Shown piece by piece: positions 22,401 to 34,544 of a stretch of DNA of 64,000 nucleotides. The translations under genes were made by a program, and so were the position numbers. How positions within the stretch are numbered: position 1 is the stretch's first letter; the number at the start of each line of letters is the position of its first letter. The stretch lies in the NCBI GenBank assembly GCA_963457665.1, contig OY735220.1:32990969-33054968 (forward strand). Reading direction: 5' to 3'. A model generated the notes under the pieces. The model was not told the DNA's origin and made no database searches. It worked only from the letters and a program-made list of their open reading frames with translations. The stretch comes from Thysanoteuthis rhombus. Lineage: Eukaryota > Mollusca > Cephalopoda > Oegopsida > Thysanoteuthidae.

Positions 22401-25400
22401 TTATTAAAAAAAGGTCAGTCTAAAACAACACTAAAACCAACAGGTATCTCACTACATGAAAATTGAAGAAAATATCCTATTCTGACCAGTAGGATAGTTG
22501 AAATCAAAACCGAAGAAAGACTAGTCAGGATTTGTCAATCCTTGCAAACTGATCAGCTTTTGGCCAAATCATGTTGGATGCACCAGTTCTGGTGTAATCA
22601 CTAAAGTTGAGCAACATCAAGTCTGGTTGGAACTTGGATGGGTGACCGCTTGGAAATACCAGATGCCATAAACGAGAATGGTGAAACGAGTGACACCAAT
22701 TCAGACACTTGTCGACTATTTTCCATATCGCAAACCAAGAGAAGAGAAACATGATACAGGGCACCTGGGCAGGGATGGTTGATGCCATAGCCATCACAGG
22801 GGTACGAGCTACCAAATAAACTGATTGCTATCTTAATAATCTCCTATTCTATTGCTATATCACTTCAGGATGTGGGCATTCATGGCTCTCCATATCCATA
22901 AACTGTGAATTGCCAAGTTTGTTTGGGGGAGGGATTGTCAAGTGGTTCCCCCATTGCCTGCTCGACGGTTTTCAATTCAGTATTGTCCTTCTCCTAGATT
23001 GGTTGATCAATTCCCAAGACTAGAGAGCCCACTCTGCCCAGCTATTTTGCCCATACCAAAAGGGGAAAGAGGTTGATACCTGCCTTTCACCGAGGAATTA
23101 GTGCAAAGTGAACATAAATAGCCTCAGTTGGAGTTTGAACTCACCTCACCGATTCCATTGACCTTGCTCTCACCTTTTATGCCAGCCCTTAGCAGTCTTC
23201 CAATGAGAAGAACCAATAAATACAACACAGACATCAGTGAGAATGGACTGATTTTGACAATAGGAGACTAAAAACTGAATCGAGTAACTGATGATTTATG
23301 AAAATGATTAGCTGTTCAGGTGAAATTCATTTCCAACGCCCAGTTTGGAATATACTAGATATAAATAAAAGATATCCATACCTCGCATAAATGAATCTCC
23401 ATAGCCCACACATGTACCAGGACTAATTATCTAAAAAATATCTAAAATTATCTTTAAAAAAATTTTTTTTTTTAAATTCTTTTTCTAAAATCATCAAAAA
23501 AAATATCAGCATAAGATTCAGGCATTGTTGGTCAAAAATGACCATACTGACCAAAAAGAGCACTTTTTTGAATGGTGCTTACTTATGCAAACTTTCAAGG
23601 TTGTAGCCAAGAGAGATGGAGAGATACACACACACATATAATGATTCAATATATACCTAGACAGAATTATGGATTGATTGGTACCTACAAAAAATCTACT
23701 CTAATAATGAACAGGGTGATTTTCTTGGTTTGCTGTCCTAATTCTTGACTCTTCCAATCAAGGAAGAGAATTTGCTGGTAAAAATGCTTCCTACCCAGGA
23801 TTTGAAACAATGTACATTTTAAGTGAAACGAGTTCACCCCCCCCAAATTGTTTTATGGAAATTCAAATACATCCAAATTTTTTCATGGGTATTGATTAGT
23901 GAAAAATAAAGAGAAATTATTGATAGCAGTTAATAATTCCGCTAATGAATGTTGCAAGTATAAAAATTACCAAACAAATAAGGAATATTAGGCTCTGGTT
24001 TGAATTTTGTTTTTACTCATTTCCAAGAGAGCTCAGTAAAGAGCCTTATCAACCAATCAAAAACAGGAGACCAGATCTCCAAATTCTAGATCTGTGCTCT
24101 ACTAACTAATGATACCAACCTGATAAAATTGACAAAAAAAAAAAAAATACTGCCATGGTCACGTGTTTTGGTGGCCGTAAATAATCAGACAACATTTTTT
24201 TTATTGGCCCACAAGATCATTCGCCCACTAAACATTTCTGATCTGGGCATAAATCAACTTTTAATTCAAAAATATACAAGTCCACAAGTTTCAAAGATTT
24301 ACAAATAGCACTTTTGCAATAATCACGTTTCATTTTCAAAGAATTAGGTGGGAATGAAAGCAAGTTTGTAAGCGTTCATGAATAAAAGGATTAAATCCTA
24401 TTGAATAATAATTAGACAGAAAAAAGCCTTGTGGGCAAATAAGCCTCAGAAGGAATCAGCAAGTCTCAAACACAGAATCTACTGCAGTAAAGTAAGGAGA
24501 GGTTGCTGAATTGATCCTTCAGACATAGTACTTTTAATAAATTTTAAAATAATCTTCAAAAACAGATTGATTGCATTTGGCTTGAAATCCAAATAATTTA
24601 CTATTTTTTTGGACATCATAAGCAACTGTTTGTTTTTTAAAACTTTATAAAATGATCATTTCTGTAATCCAGTGATCTTCAATCTACTCATCTCACAGCA
24701 CAGTGAGCCAGACACTAAAATGCTCAAGGCATACCATCAGTATTCAAGGATAGATTTGATCATTTGAAAGAAAATGAATGATAATGTGTTTATAAGTCGA
24801 ACAAATTAATAATTTTATTGCTAATAGTATATTGTTGATCAGAGTTTCCAAAAGATTTTGAAAGTTTTGCATATATGTGCTGTCACTACACATTGGAACC
24901 AGATGTAAGAAAAATATGAAATTATCAGATATAGGTTGTATTTAAATATGAAAAAAATGATTATTCTGTATCCATACATGGGTACACAGCCTTTGTTTGA
25001 GGGAGGATCAACCCTCCTAGAAACTTCTACAGAAAACCTACAGATACTGATGATATGCCATGGCAAATTAGTTGTATTCGAACAATTTTCATCAACAGTT
25101 ACCAGTAGGTTTTTTATTTTTGCAATCTAAATACAGAATGAATTTATCATATACAGAAACAAACCATTGTTATAACAATGTAGGAATTATTCTTTTCCAA
25201 ATCATATTCTTTTCAATCTGGAGCCTAGCTTTCAATTCAACCACAAAAGACTTTTATACAGGGCCTAGTAACAATGGCTGAATCGTACTCTCCATCCAAT
25301 TTTATGTACATCAATTGCATTCTAAGCATATTATATCAGGATTGGAAAACTAGTTTCCATTTGTCTTAATTCCATGTTCTTTCTTTCCCCCAGGCTAACT

Positions 25401-28400
25401 GCTCTTTCATACACACCATATTTCCTTATTTTTAAAGGTCTAGGGAAAGCTAAATAAATCATAGATAGCTTGCAAGACTAGTGAGCTAAACAATTCAGTG
25501 TGAGCAGATTTGAAAACTGTATTTTCTCTTTCACCCCTAATAAGGCTTAGCACATACATACAACATTTTAAAAGTACAATGATGATGATTTATTAATAAA
25601 TCTACATTACAAAGGTCAATTACAGATTTGTGCAATGTGACAGGGCAGGAAAACTTACTTTGCACTAATGCTTATATAGCTGCTTCGACAATTTTTGTCT
25701 TTTGTGAGAAAATATCCCAGACTAGAGATATATGATAGTCAGTTGCTGATGAACCACATGCAAAAAGAAAAAAAAAAGTAACACAATATACTAATATTTG
25801 AGCCTTCTGTTAATTTGTTTGCATCTCTTTCACATTGAAACTACAAGGCCTATTGACTGAATATTTGGCACATAAGCTCACAAAACATCTTGTGATATAG
25901 GCTATGTGAGGTAGACCTCAGAGGCCATTTCCATTCAATATCTGGTTCTAAACTTTGGAAACAAATCATTTTTACATCAGAATTTTCCCCAATCAATATT
26001 CTCATGAATGACAAAGGTTTCTTACGATAGATTTAACTTTTATACAAACTTTGGGTGCTTTTTCATCATATATCACTTTTTTCAACAATGAAATAGAAGC
26101 AGTAGTAGAAATTTGTTTCATCCCTACTCCCATTTGCCTATACGGAAACAGAAACCTAACCTATTGGCAAGACATTTTGAAAAATAAATCTACCAAACAA
26201 TTAGATTTTTTTGATAGAGTAATGTATCATTGCCTAGTCATATTAAAATAGCACTAGATAGATGTTTTCAAAATATCGTAGATAAGTTTAGGAATTACAG
26301 AAAGAGCATGAGCTTACAAGGACAGTTTTGGGATTAATCTGATGAAATTTTCTAGAGAATCAGATCTGTATATTGTTTTAAATTGTTGATATTGTTTATA
26401 TTTATGTACATTTAATTGATTTTATAAATTTGATATTGAAGTTGACAAATGAATAGTGTTTATAATTGGAGATGCTGAAAGAGTAATAAAACAAGAACCA
26501 CAAGTTCAATGATGCATCCACCATCCATGGTAGTAGTGATGGGAAGACGAAGAAGAGCAAGTAGTCTGTCTTAAAGTCAAATGATTTCCATACTAGTAAA
26601 ATATTCTGATATGGAAATATTCTGCAAGTATTATTTTGAATAGAAAAAGTCGAAAAATGACAATTTTCAGCTTTCTTTTTTCAAATACAGAAATTCTAAT
26701 ATGGCATCATTAGCATCTGGTAAAAAACAATTGATCGGAATATTGTTCTTTCAATGACATCACATCTTTTCCTTCGATTCAATTTGTTATTAAACATAAC
26801 TGGGACCAACCAACCGAAAAGTATCTTATACAGATGTGCGATCACATCTAAAAAAAAAAAAAAAAAAACAGTAATGCAAATTTAAAATTGTTCAAATTTT
26901 CAAGATGGATTGCATTTTCAGGGTGGATTTTTAGCTTCAACTTTAAAATAATTCAGAAGGAAAAATTAATTGGTCAATCAATATAAATAGTTCAGAAGAA
27001 GTGTATGATTTTGTTGAGAATTAAAATTTACATGGATTTCTCAACAATTCTTACAAATAGCAATATCATCTTATTTTATCTTTCATTAGATGAAACTATG
27101 ATTTATAATGTCATCTAATAAAAATTTCAATAAACAAATAAAATACTAGTCAAAAATTATTAATTGTCGACAATGCTTTCAACAGACATTGTACAATCGT
27201 TATCTTTTTTTTAGTGGGAAAAAAGCTAATCAGCTACTACAGTCATGGGCTTATACCATTGATCTGAACAAGCCTTTGGTTTGAAGAAACTATGAATTTG
27301 AGAATGAGTGGTAAAATAAACAAAGTGATTTGTTGAAATTTTTTTTCATATGGAGCAATTTTTCAGCCAGATAATATTTTATTAAACCATAACTATTCTA
27401 TATCCGACTAAATTTATTGTGAGCATGTTGGTATAAAGATTTACATCAAATCAAGCACAGGTTGACTACTCTTTATCATAAATGCCTGGGACAAGAAATG
27501 TTTTAGATTTCGGAATACTTGTAAATGCATAAGAAACCAAAGATTTCTCCCTAGAAAAATTTGGAAAAAAGGTATGTTTTTGGTTGTGTTTCTTCATCTG
27601 TCTGCACAATATTTCCAAAAGTACTGAATGAATTACAGTGAAATTTTGTGAAAGAGAGGGTAATGGGGTGAGAAACAGGTGGTAACATTTTTGAAAGACT
27701 CCAGGAATTTTTTTTCTGGTTGTGAGATACTTTTCTATTTTCATTTCAATCAAATTCAAGTATACGCTGATGACTGTCCACATGCTAGTTCAAAAAGTTC
27801 TCAATGAATTTGAATTGAAGCAGATCCATGCACACTTATCTCCCCTACGTCATAGTTATATGTCCAAACCACATAATGCCATAATGTCTGTCCACACAAT
27901 TTTGCCAAAAGTTGTCAATGAATTCCTATGATATTTTGTGGAAGGAGGGACAATAAGCTACAGAAAAACAATTGAGTTTTGTGGCAGATCAACACACAAT
28001 AACTCACCCTGACATTGGCGTTTGTAGAAGTATGCGCTGAGTGCTTTCTAGTTTTAATTGTGACTCGTTTCATCTTTCACTGTTTGAAATTAAACAGTTT
28101 TACGTATCTAAAGGGTTACACAAAAGGAATCAAGTGAAGTCAAGTGTGATATTTTCCATTCATGACATCATATGGTCTTTTTGATGAGTTTCAGATTTCA
28201 GAACATTTTGGTTTTCAGAGTTTCATAAAAGAGGTACTCAACTCGTAATATTTCATTTTTAGCTTCATTTTCTTATCAAAATAAAGTTTATTTAAAATAT
28301 TTTACTTACATTATTTTGTGATAAACTTGGATGGGTCATGAAATCATTCATTCTCAGTATTTCAAACTAAAGTTTGTAGCTGATATCATTTCACGAATTC

Positions 28401-30268
28401 CACAGTAGATCACAATTAAACAATACATGAATCAGATAGCTACTTGAACATCATTCTATAGAACATTGGAATGGGCAGAAAAGTTTAGAATGAAGCTTTA
28501 AAAACAGCTTGCATAATTTGATAATGTAAAAAGCACATTATTTATAAACGATTAATACCTCAGGATCGCAAGAATGGAAAAATGTCAAAAAGTTATCAAT
28601 ATGCTGCAAGTTTGCCTTCTAAATCTTATATTTTTATAAACATCACAGGTAACTAATAAACATAGATGCCAACAGTTGCAGCTATTCCTGGCTTGAGAAT
28701 TAAGCTACCACCATTTTCAGGCACTCCAGCGTGGCATGTCGATGGGGGTGGAATGTGTACCCACAATGAATCTGTGTTCTGAAGTATCATCGTTAGGTAG
28801 GCAGCAAGTACCATTTCCTAACACACATTTGGCACTGGTTATCTATCAGCTGTACGAGTAGAGTTGAAGAAACTGCTAGGGTTACCTGATACCTAGGTGG
28901 GGTAAGGGTAAATTTGGTTCGGATGGCCAAAAGGCATAAGAAGGAGACAACTAATGAAGCTATGGAACTTCAATCATTTGGGTGAAGAGTATCATTATCA
29001 ACATTTTTTTCAGTTTTCGACAAAAGACAACATGAAGAATTTATAACTATTTCTCAATAAATTCAGTGTGTCAATTTGAAGTGTTTTTTTTATCTTCGCC
29101 AATTCTTTTAGTTAGCCAAAGAAGAGAGATATTGACTTCACGACAGAATCGTCATTCATTCATTATTAGAGAAAAGGGAGATGTTTTTCAAAACTATGTC
29201 AATACCGCTTGGAATTTCTAGAAGATAAAAAGTACCGTATTTCACACGCATTTTTTTTTCGAAAATTCTGAGCTAAAAAATCCAGGTGCGTATGGAATTA
29301 TAATAATAGTTATACATATCTGTATATACATAATTGTAACAAGACAATTTTACATTCGAAATTGAAACTCAATTTATGATAGCGGGTTATACACAGTGAA
29401 ATACAGTATTCACTTTTTTCTAACAAGTTGAGAAAATTATCAAAATGATCTAATTGAGTTAAATGTGATTTTTCAGTTTATGAATGGTGTTATTCTATTA
29501 TTGTTCACATTTTTTTTACCTCATGAAATGTTGAGATGAAAAAGATGAGGTAAATAATGCAGCAAAATATTTCTCAACTATATATCACCCAATGACAAAT
29601 GAATACACTTATTCTAAGATACGAGAAATGAGTTTTCTCGGCTGATGTTTTATGATTAAAAAAAAAAGATCAAAAGATCGATTCTGAAGTTAAAACTTTA
29701 GAAGAAATGTACAAGTTTGATGATGATGAGTTTGTGACACGTTTGTTAAGTTTTTAAAGGATGTGACACGTTTGTTGAACAAGAGGAGGGAGTGGAGACG
29801 AAGACAAGATATACAGTTTGATTTATTCTTCATCTTTTTTGCATTTTGGTCAAAGTTCATTTCATATTTTCCTTTGATTTTAATGGGGTCAGATTTAAAC
29901 TTTATACTTGAATTTTTTCGATTTGCCGAATAATTCGGTGATTGCTTGTCGTCCTATCTTTTTTTTTTTTCGACTTTTTAGATTGAACCTTTTTTTAAAA
30001 ATGATCCTGTTTCTTTCGTTATTGAATTACGGATTCTAAAAATAAAAAGATGGAGCTAATAATAGAAAGAAAAAAATAAGGTATGTTACATCAGATGGAA
30101 AGAAAGGGGTAACACGACATATGGACCAGAGAGAGTCGGTTATTTTGGCGAGAAGAGTTCTGCACAAAGTTATTATTACCTTTGACGATGTTGCCAAGCT
30201 ATACTTTCTCGATGCCAAAAGTCACTTCCATCTGTTCCGGATGGTCTGGCTCCACCCACTGATGCCAT
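18948..30268 (-). CDS. JAGN1: Protein jagunal homolog (2 canonical exons)
   Basis: Join on the minus strand: 30268-30180, then 19428-18948; both boundaries are phase 2 and give 189 aa (human JAGN1 is 183). Jagunal is a multipass ER membrane protein needed for ER organisation and vesicular traffic; human JAGN1 defects cause neutropenia. The N-terminus has the family signature GTDGSDF preceded by MAS-GG and followed by HRE. After the junction comes NKSRLKF, nearly identical to fly jagunal and aligning without gaps. Hydrophobic segments lie near 40-63, 82-98, 110-129 and 148-172. The conserved QVHG precedes the last helix end. The C-terminus is KKTK, a KKXX COPI retrieval signal. The start has A at -3 and G at +4. 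The gene is convergent with the torsin gene. Confidence 0.94.
19555..19918. mobile_element. Fold-back element with about 80-bp inverted arms
   Basis: The arms 19555-19634 and 19832-19918 are imperfect reverse complements, sharing CCTTCTGGCC, AGAATGTGGAATCAC and AGAGCTTG/CAAGCTC. The interior has no coding capacity. The long arms suggest a non-autonomous DNA transposon. Confidence 0.75.
20918..21300. mobile_element. Fold-back element with about 90-bp inverted arms
   Basis: The left arm (from GTTTATCATTGATT to CAGGTTAAACTTCCCAAA) is repeated inverted at 21205-21300 (TTTGGGAGTTTCAACCTG ... CACTGATAAAC). The 169-codon open frame crossing it has no domain and is taken as chance. Confidence 0.65.
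22297..22380 (-). CDS. JAGN1: Candidate JAGN1 cassette exon, 84 bp
   Basis: The minus-strand segment lies between a good acceptor (CACTTCCTCTTCAG) and a good donor (TTAG|GTATGT). It is 84 bases long, has no stop in the frame set by JAGN1 exon 1, and is phase 2 on both sides. Including it would insert 28 residues (VDDCFQPT...ASLIS) between the HRE region and NKSRLKF without shifting frame. Because skipping it gives a gapless match to fly jagunal, it would be optional. It could equally be a chance pseudo-exon; no family similarity supports the inserted peptide. Confidence 0.35.
22555..22675 (+). pseudogene. 5S rRNA-like sequence (pseudogene or 5S-headed SINE)
   Basis: About 120 bases follow the 5S layout: GGCC-ATCA-GTTG near the start, GCACCAGTTCT, then TAATCACTAAAGTTGAGCA (box A region), and CTTGGATGGGTGACCGCTTG (box C) before AATACCAGATGCC. 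Several normally invariant positions differ (CACTAAAG, CAACATC). It is a lone copy in an intron, so it is a retroposed 5S copy or the head of a SINE3-type element, not a working 5S gene. Confidence 0.8.
22855..23220 (-). repeat. tRNA-headed SINE-like family, copy 1
   Basis: Reverse complement shares an ordered series of blocks with 58200-58460: a GTTCAAAC box-B-like motif, GGCTCTCTAG, CTTGGGAA, CTAGGAGAAGGACAA and AAAACC. It is divergent and old. Confidence 0.65.
23340..23640 (+). repeat. Dispersed repeat family G, copy 1
   Basis: It shares with 52965-53245 the run TACCTC...ATAAATGAATC, ATCTAAAATTATCTT, GGCATTGTTGGTC (GGCATGGTTGGTC) and a final CACACA tract, in the same order and orientation. 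It lacks the tandem array that follows the other copy. Confidence 0.6.
27590..28045 (+). repeat. Dispersed repeat family D, copy 1
   Basis: Made of internal units with AAAAGTTCTCAATGAATTT, GGACAATA, CAGATCCATGCACA and TTATCTCCCCTACGTCATAG. The same blocks recur in the same order at 57030-57560. No coding capacity. Confidence 0.75.
29235..29406. mobile_element. 172-bp MITE flanked by TA dinucleotides
   Basis: The ends CCGTATTTCAC and GTGAAATACAG are inverted (10 of 11 match) and both outer flanks are TA, the target duplication of Tc1/mariner/pogo transposons. The interior is non-coding. Confidence 0.75.
30180..30268 (-). CDS. JAGN1: JAGN1 coding exon 1
   Basis: Encodes 29 residues beginning MASVGGARPSGTDGSDFWHR, plus the first two bases (AG) of a Ser codon. 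The donor is CAAAG|GTAATA. The match to the invariant N-terminus of animal Jagunal proteins fixes both start and strand. Confidence 0.93.
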
Positions 30269-30430
30269 TTTAGCGTTATGCTAAAAGTTTTTTTGATTTT
30301 TCCCGAAAAAAATGAGGCCCGAAACTTGTTATAACATTTCTCGGCTGAGGAGGACAGAAAACAGCAACCGGACCTAACACTTGGCGCATGCGCAGTCAGT
30401 TACTTCCTTCCGATTTCTTTCCCTTTACTG
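30269..30430 (-). promoter_or_regulatory. JAGN1 promoter region with NRF1-type palindrome
   Basis: Directly upstream of the JAGN1 start, this block is locally richer in GC and CpG. GCGCATGCGCA at 30384-30394 is the consensus NRF1 site common in TATA-less animal housekeeping promoters. CTTCCG ETS-like cores follow at about 30407. This fits the broad expression expected of an ER-organising protein. Confidence 0.6.
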
Positions 30431-32999
30431 AGATGTTTCAGTTGGTTGCACTTATCTGCACCCCCCACGGGAGCATATGTGATACAAATTAGTTTAGTTT
30501 ATTGGGGGGGCATTCTTATACAGTTCTACCGGCTGTTGCTACAGGCGTCAGGTGTTGTCACTAACCCTATTTTTTTTTAGAACAATGGGGTGAGGAGTTA
30601 TTATTTATTCGCTTCCTCACGATAGTGGAATGCGGCACATGGCTTCTTTTTTTTTTCCCAAATGATTTGGGGACCCAAACGCGCACGTGTGGTGAAAGAC
30701 AAAACAACAAATTTCCAGCTCCTTCGTTTTTGTCTTCTATCATGACATAGGGATCAGTGGATGCCCTGACCTTACCCTTTTTAGTGCAATATTGAGGTGC
30801 TGCTTAGGAGACGGACACTCAGGAGACAGACTCTAACTCTTAATTCTGTAGCAGAATTAATTGCAAAATTGTTCATCTGACTCAATTTGTTTTAAGCAAA
30901 ATCTTACCACAAATGTCTTTCGTAGTATTTTGAGTAAGTTGTGAATGAAATTCCACAGTAGTCAGAGTACGCAAGAAGAGAGAGAGAAATGCTACTTTAA
31001 GCTCCTTTACCGAGAGCAGTAAACCACTCGAGCATAGAATAGTGAAAAGGTTGCTGTTATCAAAAAGATCTCAATTTCAATTGACTATTTGAATAAATGG
31101 CAAAAAGTCATGCATGTTGACAAATGAATGAAAATTTATTAAATACAAAGAAAGCAGTATGGTTTGTGTATGAGTACAGGTGTTTGAGGAGACCTGGACT
31201 TGAAAAAAGCTCTTTGAACACACATACTCAAGTAACACAACTTGAGAAGGATAAGTTAAAATGTTTGAATGTACAGTAAATATCCAGTACTGGAAACTGT
31301 CATTATGTGTACTTACAGTATATTTTGATAAATAAGGCAACATTTGTAGTGTCACCCCACCCACTCAAGAAGACACTGAAACAATGACCTGAAAATTCTA
31401 CTTAAAATACCATATGAATGGTTCCATAACTTATCCAGATCCTACCATATAACAAATTGTCAAGGTACTGGTATATCAAATAACTGACAAACAAATATAC
31501 GTGCACAACATTATTATTACTGGTAATGTTGGGTAACCTACCGGAGACAGTGGCTAAGCGCATTAGTTAGTCTTCAAAGCCCTCCCTTCATGACAGACTT
31601 GTCTATTCTAAGATCTTTTGCAAATAGAAAAATACCCACCTCAAAATCTTATACAATCTTTCATAACGGTGAGTCAGTGAAGGTTGCTTGGAGTCTTCAG
31701 TCTTGGAAAAAGCTGCTGGAGTGTACACAATTTTTATTTTTCACTAAAATCAATTATTAGCTACCTTCACACATTTTTTAAAGCTCATTCAAAACATATT
31801 GCAATGTTTAAATATCTTCTTTGAGGTTTTATTCTGGTTATAATTGCAAGAAAATAGCTTAGAGTTTGCAGTGAAAAAAAAAGTGGGTTTTAGACTGTAA
31901 GAAGTTTGTTTACATTCTCGAAAACAAAAACACTAAATGCACCATGATTGATGAATGTGTCATCAAAAATATTGAAGATTTTCGAAAAATATTACAAACT
32001 TTTTACTAGAAAATTTAGTTAAAAATACATTTGTTTACTGGTAGTATTGTATACCGGTGAAGACAATTCAAACGTCAAGAATCAGTTGTTTCATTGTTCA
32101 CTGAACTAAACTTTACCATAGATGGTTTGATAGTTTTGGGTTACCTCATACCACCAATATGAGCTAAAACCATGAAATACAGACTGAAATTGGCATCTTG
32201 TCTTATCTGAAGGCTGCTTCATCAATTGAAATGTCCAGTACATGTTTCTTACAGTTTGTGAGTATAGATTTAAAAGTATATGAGCGAAAGAATATATTTT
32301 TGAGTGAACTTGCATTCTGCAACTACATCAGAGGATAGAAATGTGACTGAAGAAATGGCTTCTATCAGCTGAATGCAAAGGAAATTTTAGACTCCCAACT
32401 GAGGGTTTGCAGATTTTCAGACCACTGATTAGTCAGTAAATCAAATGTCTGTTCAGTTCATGTGGCCAGTTTTTAATCAATTTTTCATACAGTTGAGTTT
32501 TGGACAGAATCTGTTTCAATCCATTTTTTGCTTATTCCACTAATTTTTCATTATTATTTTGGCAGCAGTGTCCATATACATGACTCCTTCACACTGACCC
32601 TGAGGAGTTTTATAACTTGCAATATGTGTTTGATCAAAATCCCTGAGTCAGATGGGAGACAGAGGGTCATGCTTCTGGGAACACAAAAGCTCACATGGGC
32701 ATGTGACAACCAGTGACGTGCTAAATTTTGATCTAATGACTTCATTCAAATTTGGGGTGCCTCTTCTACACATGGTCCAATTTATTTTAGAGGAAAATGT
32801 TCTATTGATCAAATCATGCTGAATGGTCGAAGATAATGTTTTCTTTATACCTATTCTGATCCATAATTTCAACTTGTTGTCTTATGATACAATATAATAC
32901 ATTTATTAGTGAGAAAAAAGTATATAAAATGTACATACTGACACACATCATGTCAAATCTAGTTTGCAACAATTTCAAACCTTTAACCATTAATTGTGT

Positions 33000-33225
33000 T
33001 ATGATAACTATCATAATTCTTCTGAAAATTTTCCACATCTGGTGAGAGAACCACATACTCTGGTAGACTATTCCACTTGTATTCAATCAATAATTATCTT
33101 CAGCTAGAATAGGAGCGGAGTTTGACCCTGCAGCAGCCAAACTTGTTCAAATAGATTTTTATCCTTGCAAGTATGGTGACCAGACTTGTACACAATACTC
33201 AAGATGCAGATGTACTTTAGTAGTA
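33000..33225 (-). mobile_element. CR1/L2-type LINE reverse-transcriptase fragment
   Basis: The minus strand encodes HLEYCVQVWSPYLQ, a hallmark near the C-terminus of CR1/L2/Jockey reverse transcriptases. In another frame it encodes KWNSLPEYVVLSPDVENFQKN, the typical C-terminal WNSLP block. Stops and a frameshift separate them, so it is a relic. Confidence 0.75.
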
Positions 33226-33770
33226 CTGAAGTAAATATAGAGGAACGTGGGAATTCACATGAAATACCAAGACAATTTATTTTTGTACATTACAATAGTT
33301 TTCTATCTGTTTCTTTTGATTAACTCAAACTTATTTTTCATCTACTTGTAAAATGCTCACAACCTTTTCTGTTTATCTGTTCGTAACTATGGATTCTTCC
33401 ACTTGAAGGTAACAATTTGGCTGGTGAAAATATTCCCAATCAACTATTTGAAACAATGAAATATTCTACTGAAACATTTTCAGTAGTTTATTTTTCTAAA
33501 AAAAAAAAAAATAAACATTCAAATATATCAGCCATTTTTTTTTCATTGGGTATTCACTAGTTTCTTTTATTCACTACAAAATGAGCATCTTCTAAATTCA
33601 CTGAGAACTAATCATTTTTCTTGGTAATAATATAAAAAACTTGAACCTAATTTTGTATCTTAACCCAAATGAACTAGTGTCATGAAAATAGAATTAAATG
33701 ATTATGCAAACCTAAAATTATGAATTATGAAGCAATTTTTACTCCTTGAGGAATTCTCAGGCACTTATTA

Positions 33771-34084
33771 GAAACTGTCAACATATGTTTCTTCAATTTT
33801 TAAATGATTCTGCCTGACTGGCTATCTGTCACATGTACAGGCAGCACCAATAGAGCTAGAAAGCTAAAAAATTAAGCACTCACTCCTTATCATGTCTAGG
33901 AAAAAATATATTTTGTTTTCTGAAAATTTCTACTTAAGATCATTTTTGATATGAAGTTCTGTTCACAGAATAAGTTTATGTTAAGTTTATTTGAAAATTT
34001 TTATTTTTTAGTAATTCAACAAAAGGCAAGATGATCACCCCTTTTCCCAATTTTTGAATTCATCAACCCCAACAAGGTGCATCT
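33771..34084 (+). repeat. Dispersed repeat family A copy
   Basis: Begins AGAAACTGTCAACAT with GTTTCTTCAATTTTT, then GCAGCACCAATAGAGCTAGA and TTATCATGTCTAGGAAAAA, and ends near CATCAACCCCAACA. These blocks recur in order in the other family A copies. Confidence 0.75.
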
Positions 34085-34097
34085 AAGATAGAGTAAG

Positions 34098-34359
34098 AAA
34101 ACATCAAGAAACATCTAGATTCTACCAGAATCTAGATGTTTTTAATAAACCCATCAAAATAAGGCCCAAAAAGGTCAAAAAATATTTTTTCCCCAAAAGC
34201 AAAAAAAGTATTTTTAGGAGGTGTCTAATGGAGTAGTGATACCAATTTTCAAGTCTATAGACACAACAGATTGGCCAGGAGCACTGGGAAACACAAACAT
34301 ACATACATATAAAAATGGATAGAACCCTTCGCCACCTTTAGTGGCAACAGTTGTTCAAT
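34098..34359 (+). mobile_element. Inverted-repeat element family B, 5'-truncated copy
   Basis: Contains the shared blocks CATCTAGATTC, CAAGTCTATAGACA, GAACCCTTCGCCACC and the terminal CAGTTGTTCAAT. It includes a perfect 14-base hairpin at 34110-34140. Confidence 0.7.
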
Positions 34360-34360
34360 T

Positions 34361-34544
34361 AACTCATAAATTCATTTTAAAAAATTGACTGCCATTATCA
34401 AAGGAAATAACTTTTGATAAAATTATTTTCCTTTGACCATTGGATGATTTTTCATTTCAATTTACAGAAGAATTACATTATTTTTAATACTATTCATTGA
34501 AGACTTCCTTTATGAATTACAAGCAGTCCATGAATTTATGAGTT
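34361..34544. mobile_element. 184-bp MITE with perfect 15-bp TIRs (family C)
   Basis: AACTCATAAATTCAT at 34361-34375 is exactly inverted at 34530-34544. The interior is non-coding (CCTTTGACCATTGGATGA, AGAATTACAT, CTATTCATTGAAGA). Decayed relatives lie at 35940-36120, 36255-36465 and 46015-46125. Confidence 0.8.

Larger units (their letters stand above)
19429..30179 (-). other. JAGN1 intron (about 10.8 kb)
   Basis: Contains the candidate cassette exon, two fold-back elements, a 5S-like sequence, a SINE-like unit, a satellite-family fragment, one family D repeat and a TA-flanked MITE. No other gene is recognised in either strand. Confidence 0.6.

Noticed and set aside
31545-31610. tRNA-like block GTGGCTAAGCGCATTAG
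   Set aside because: Resembles a box A, but no box B or cloverleaf follows; at most a decayed SINE head.
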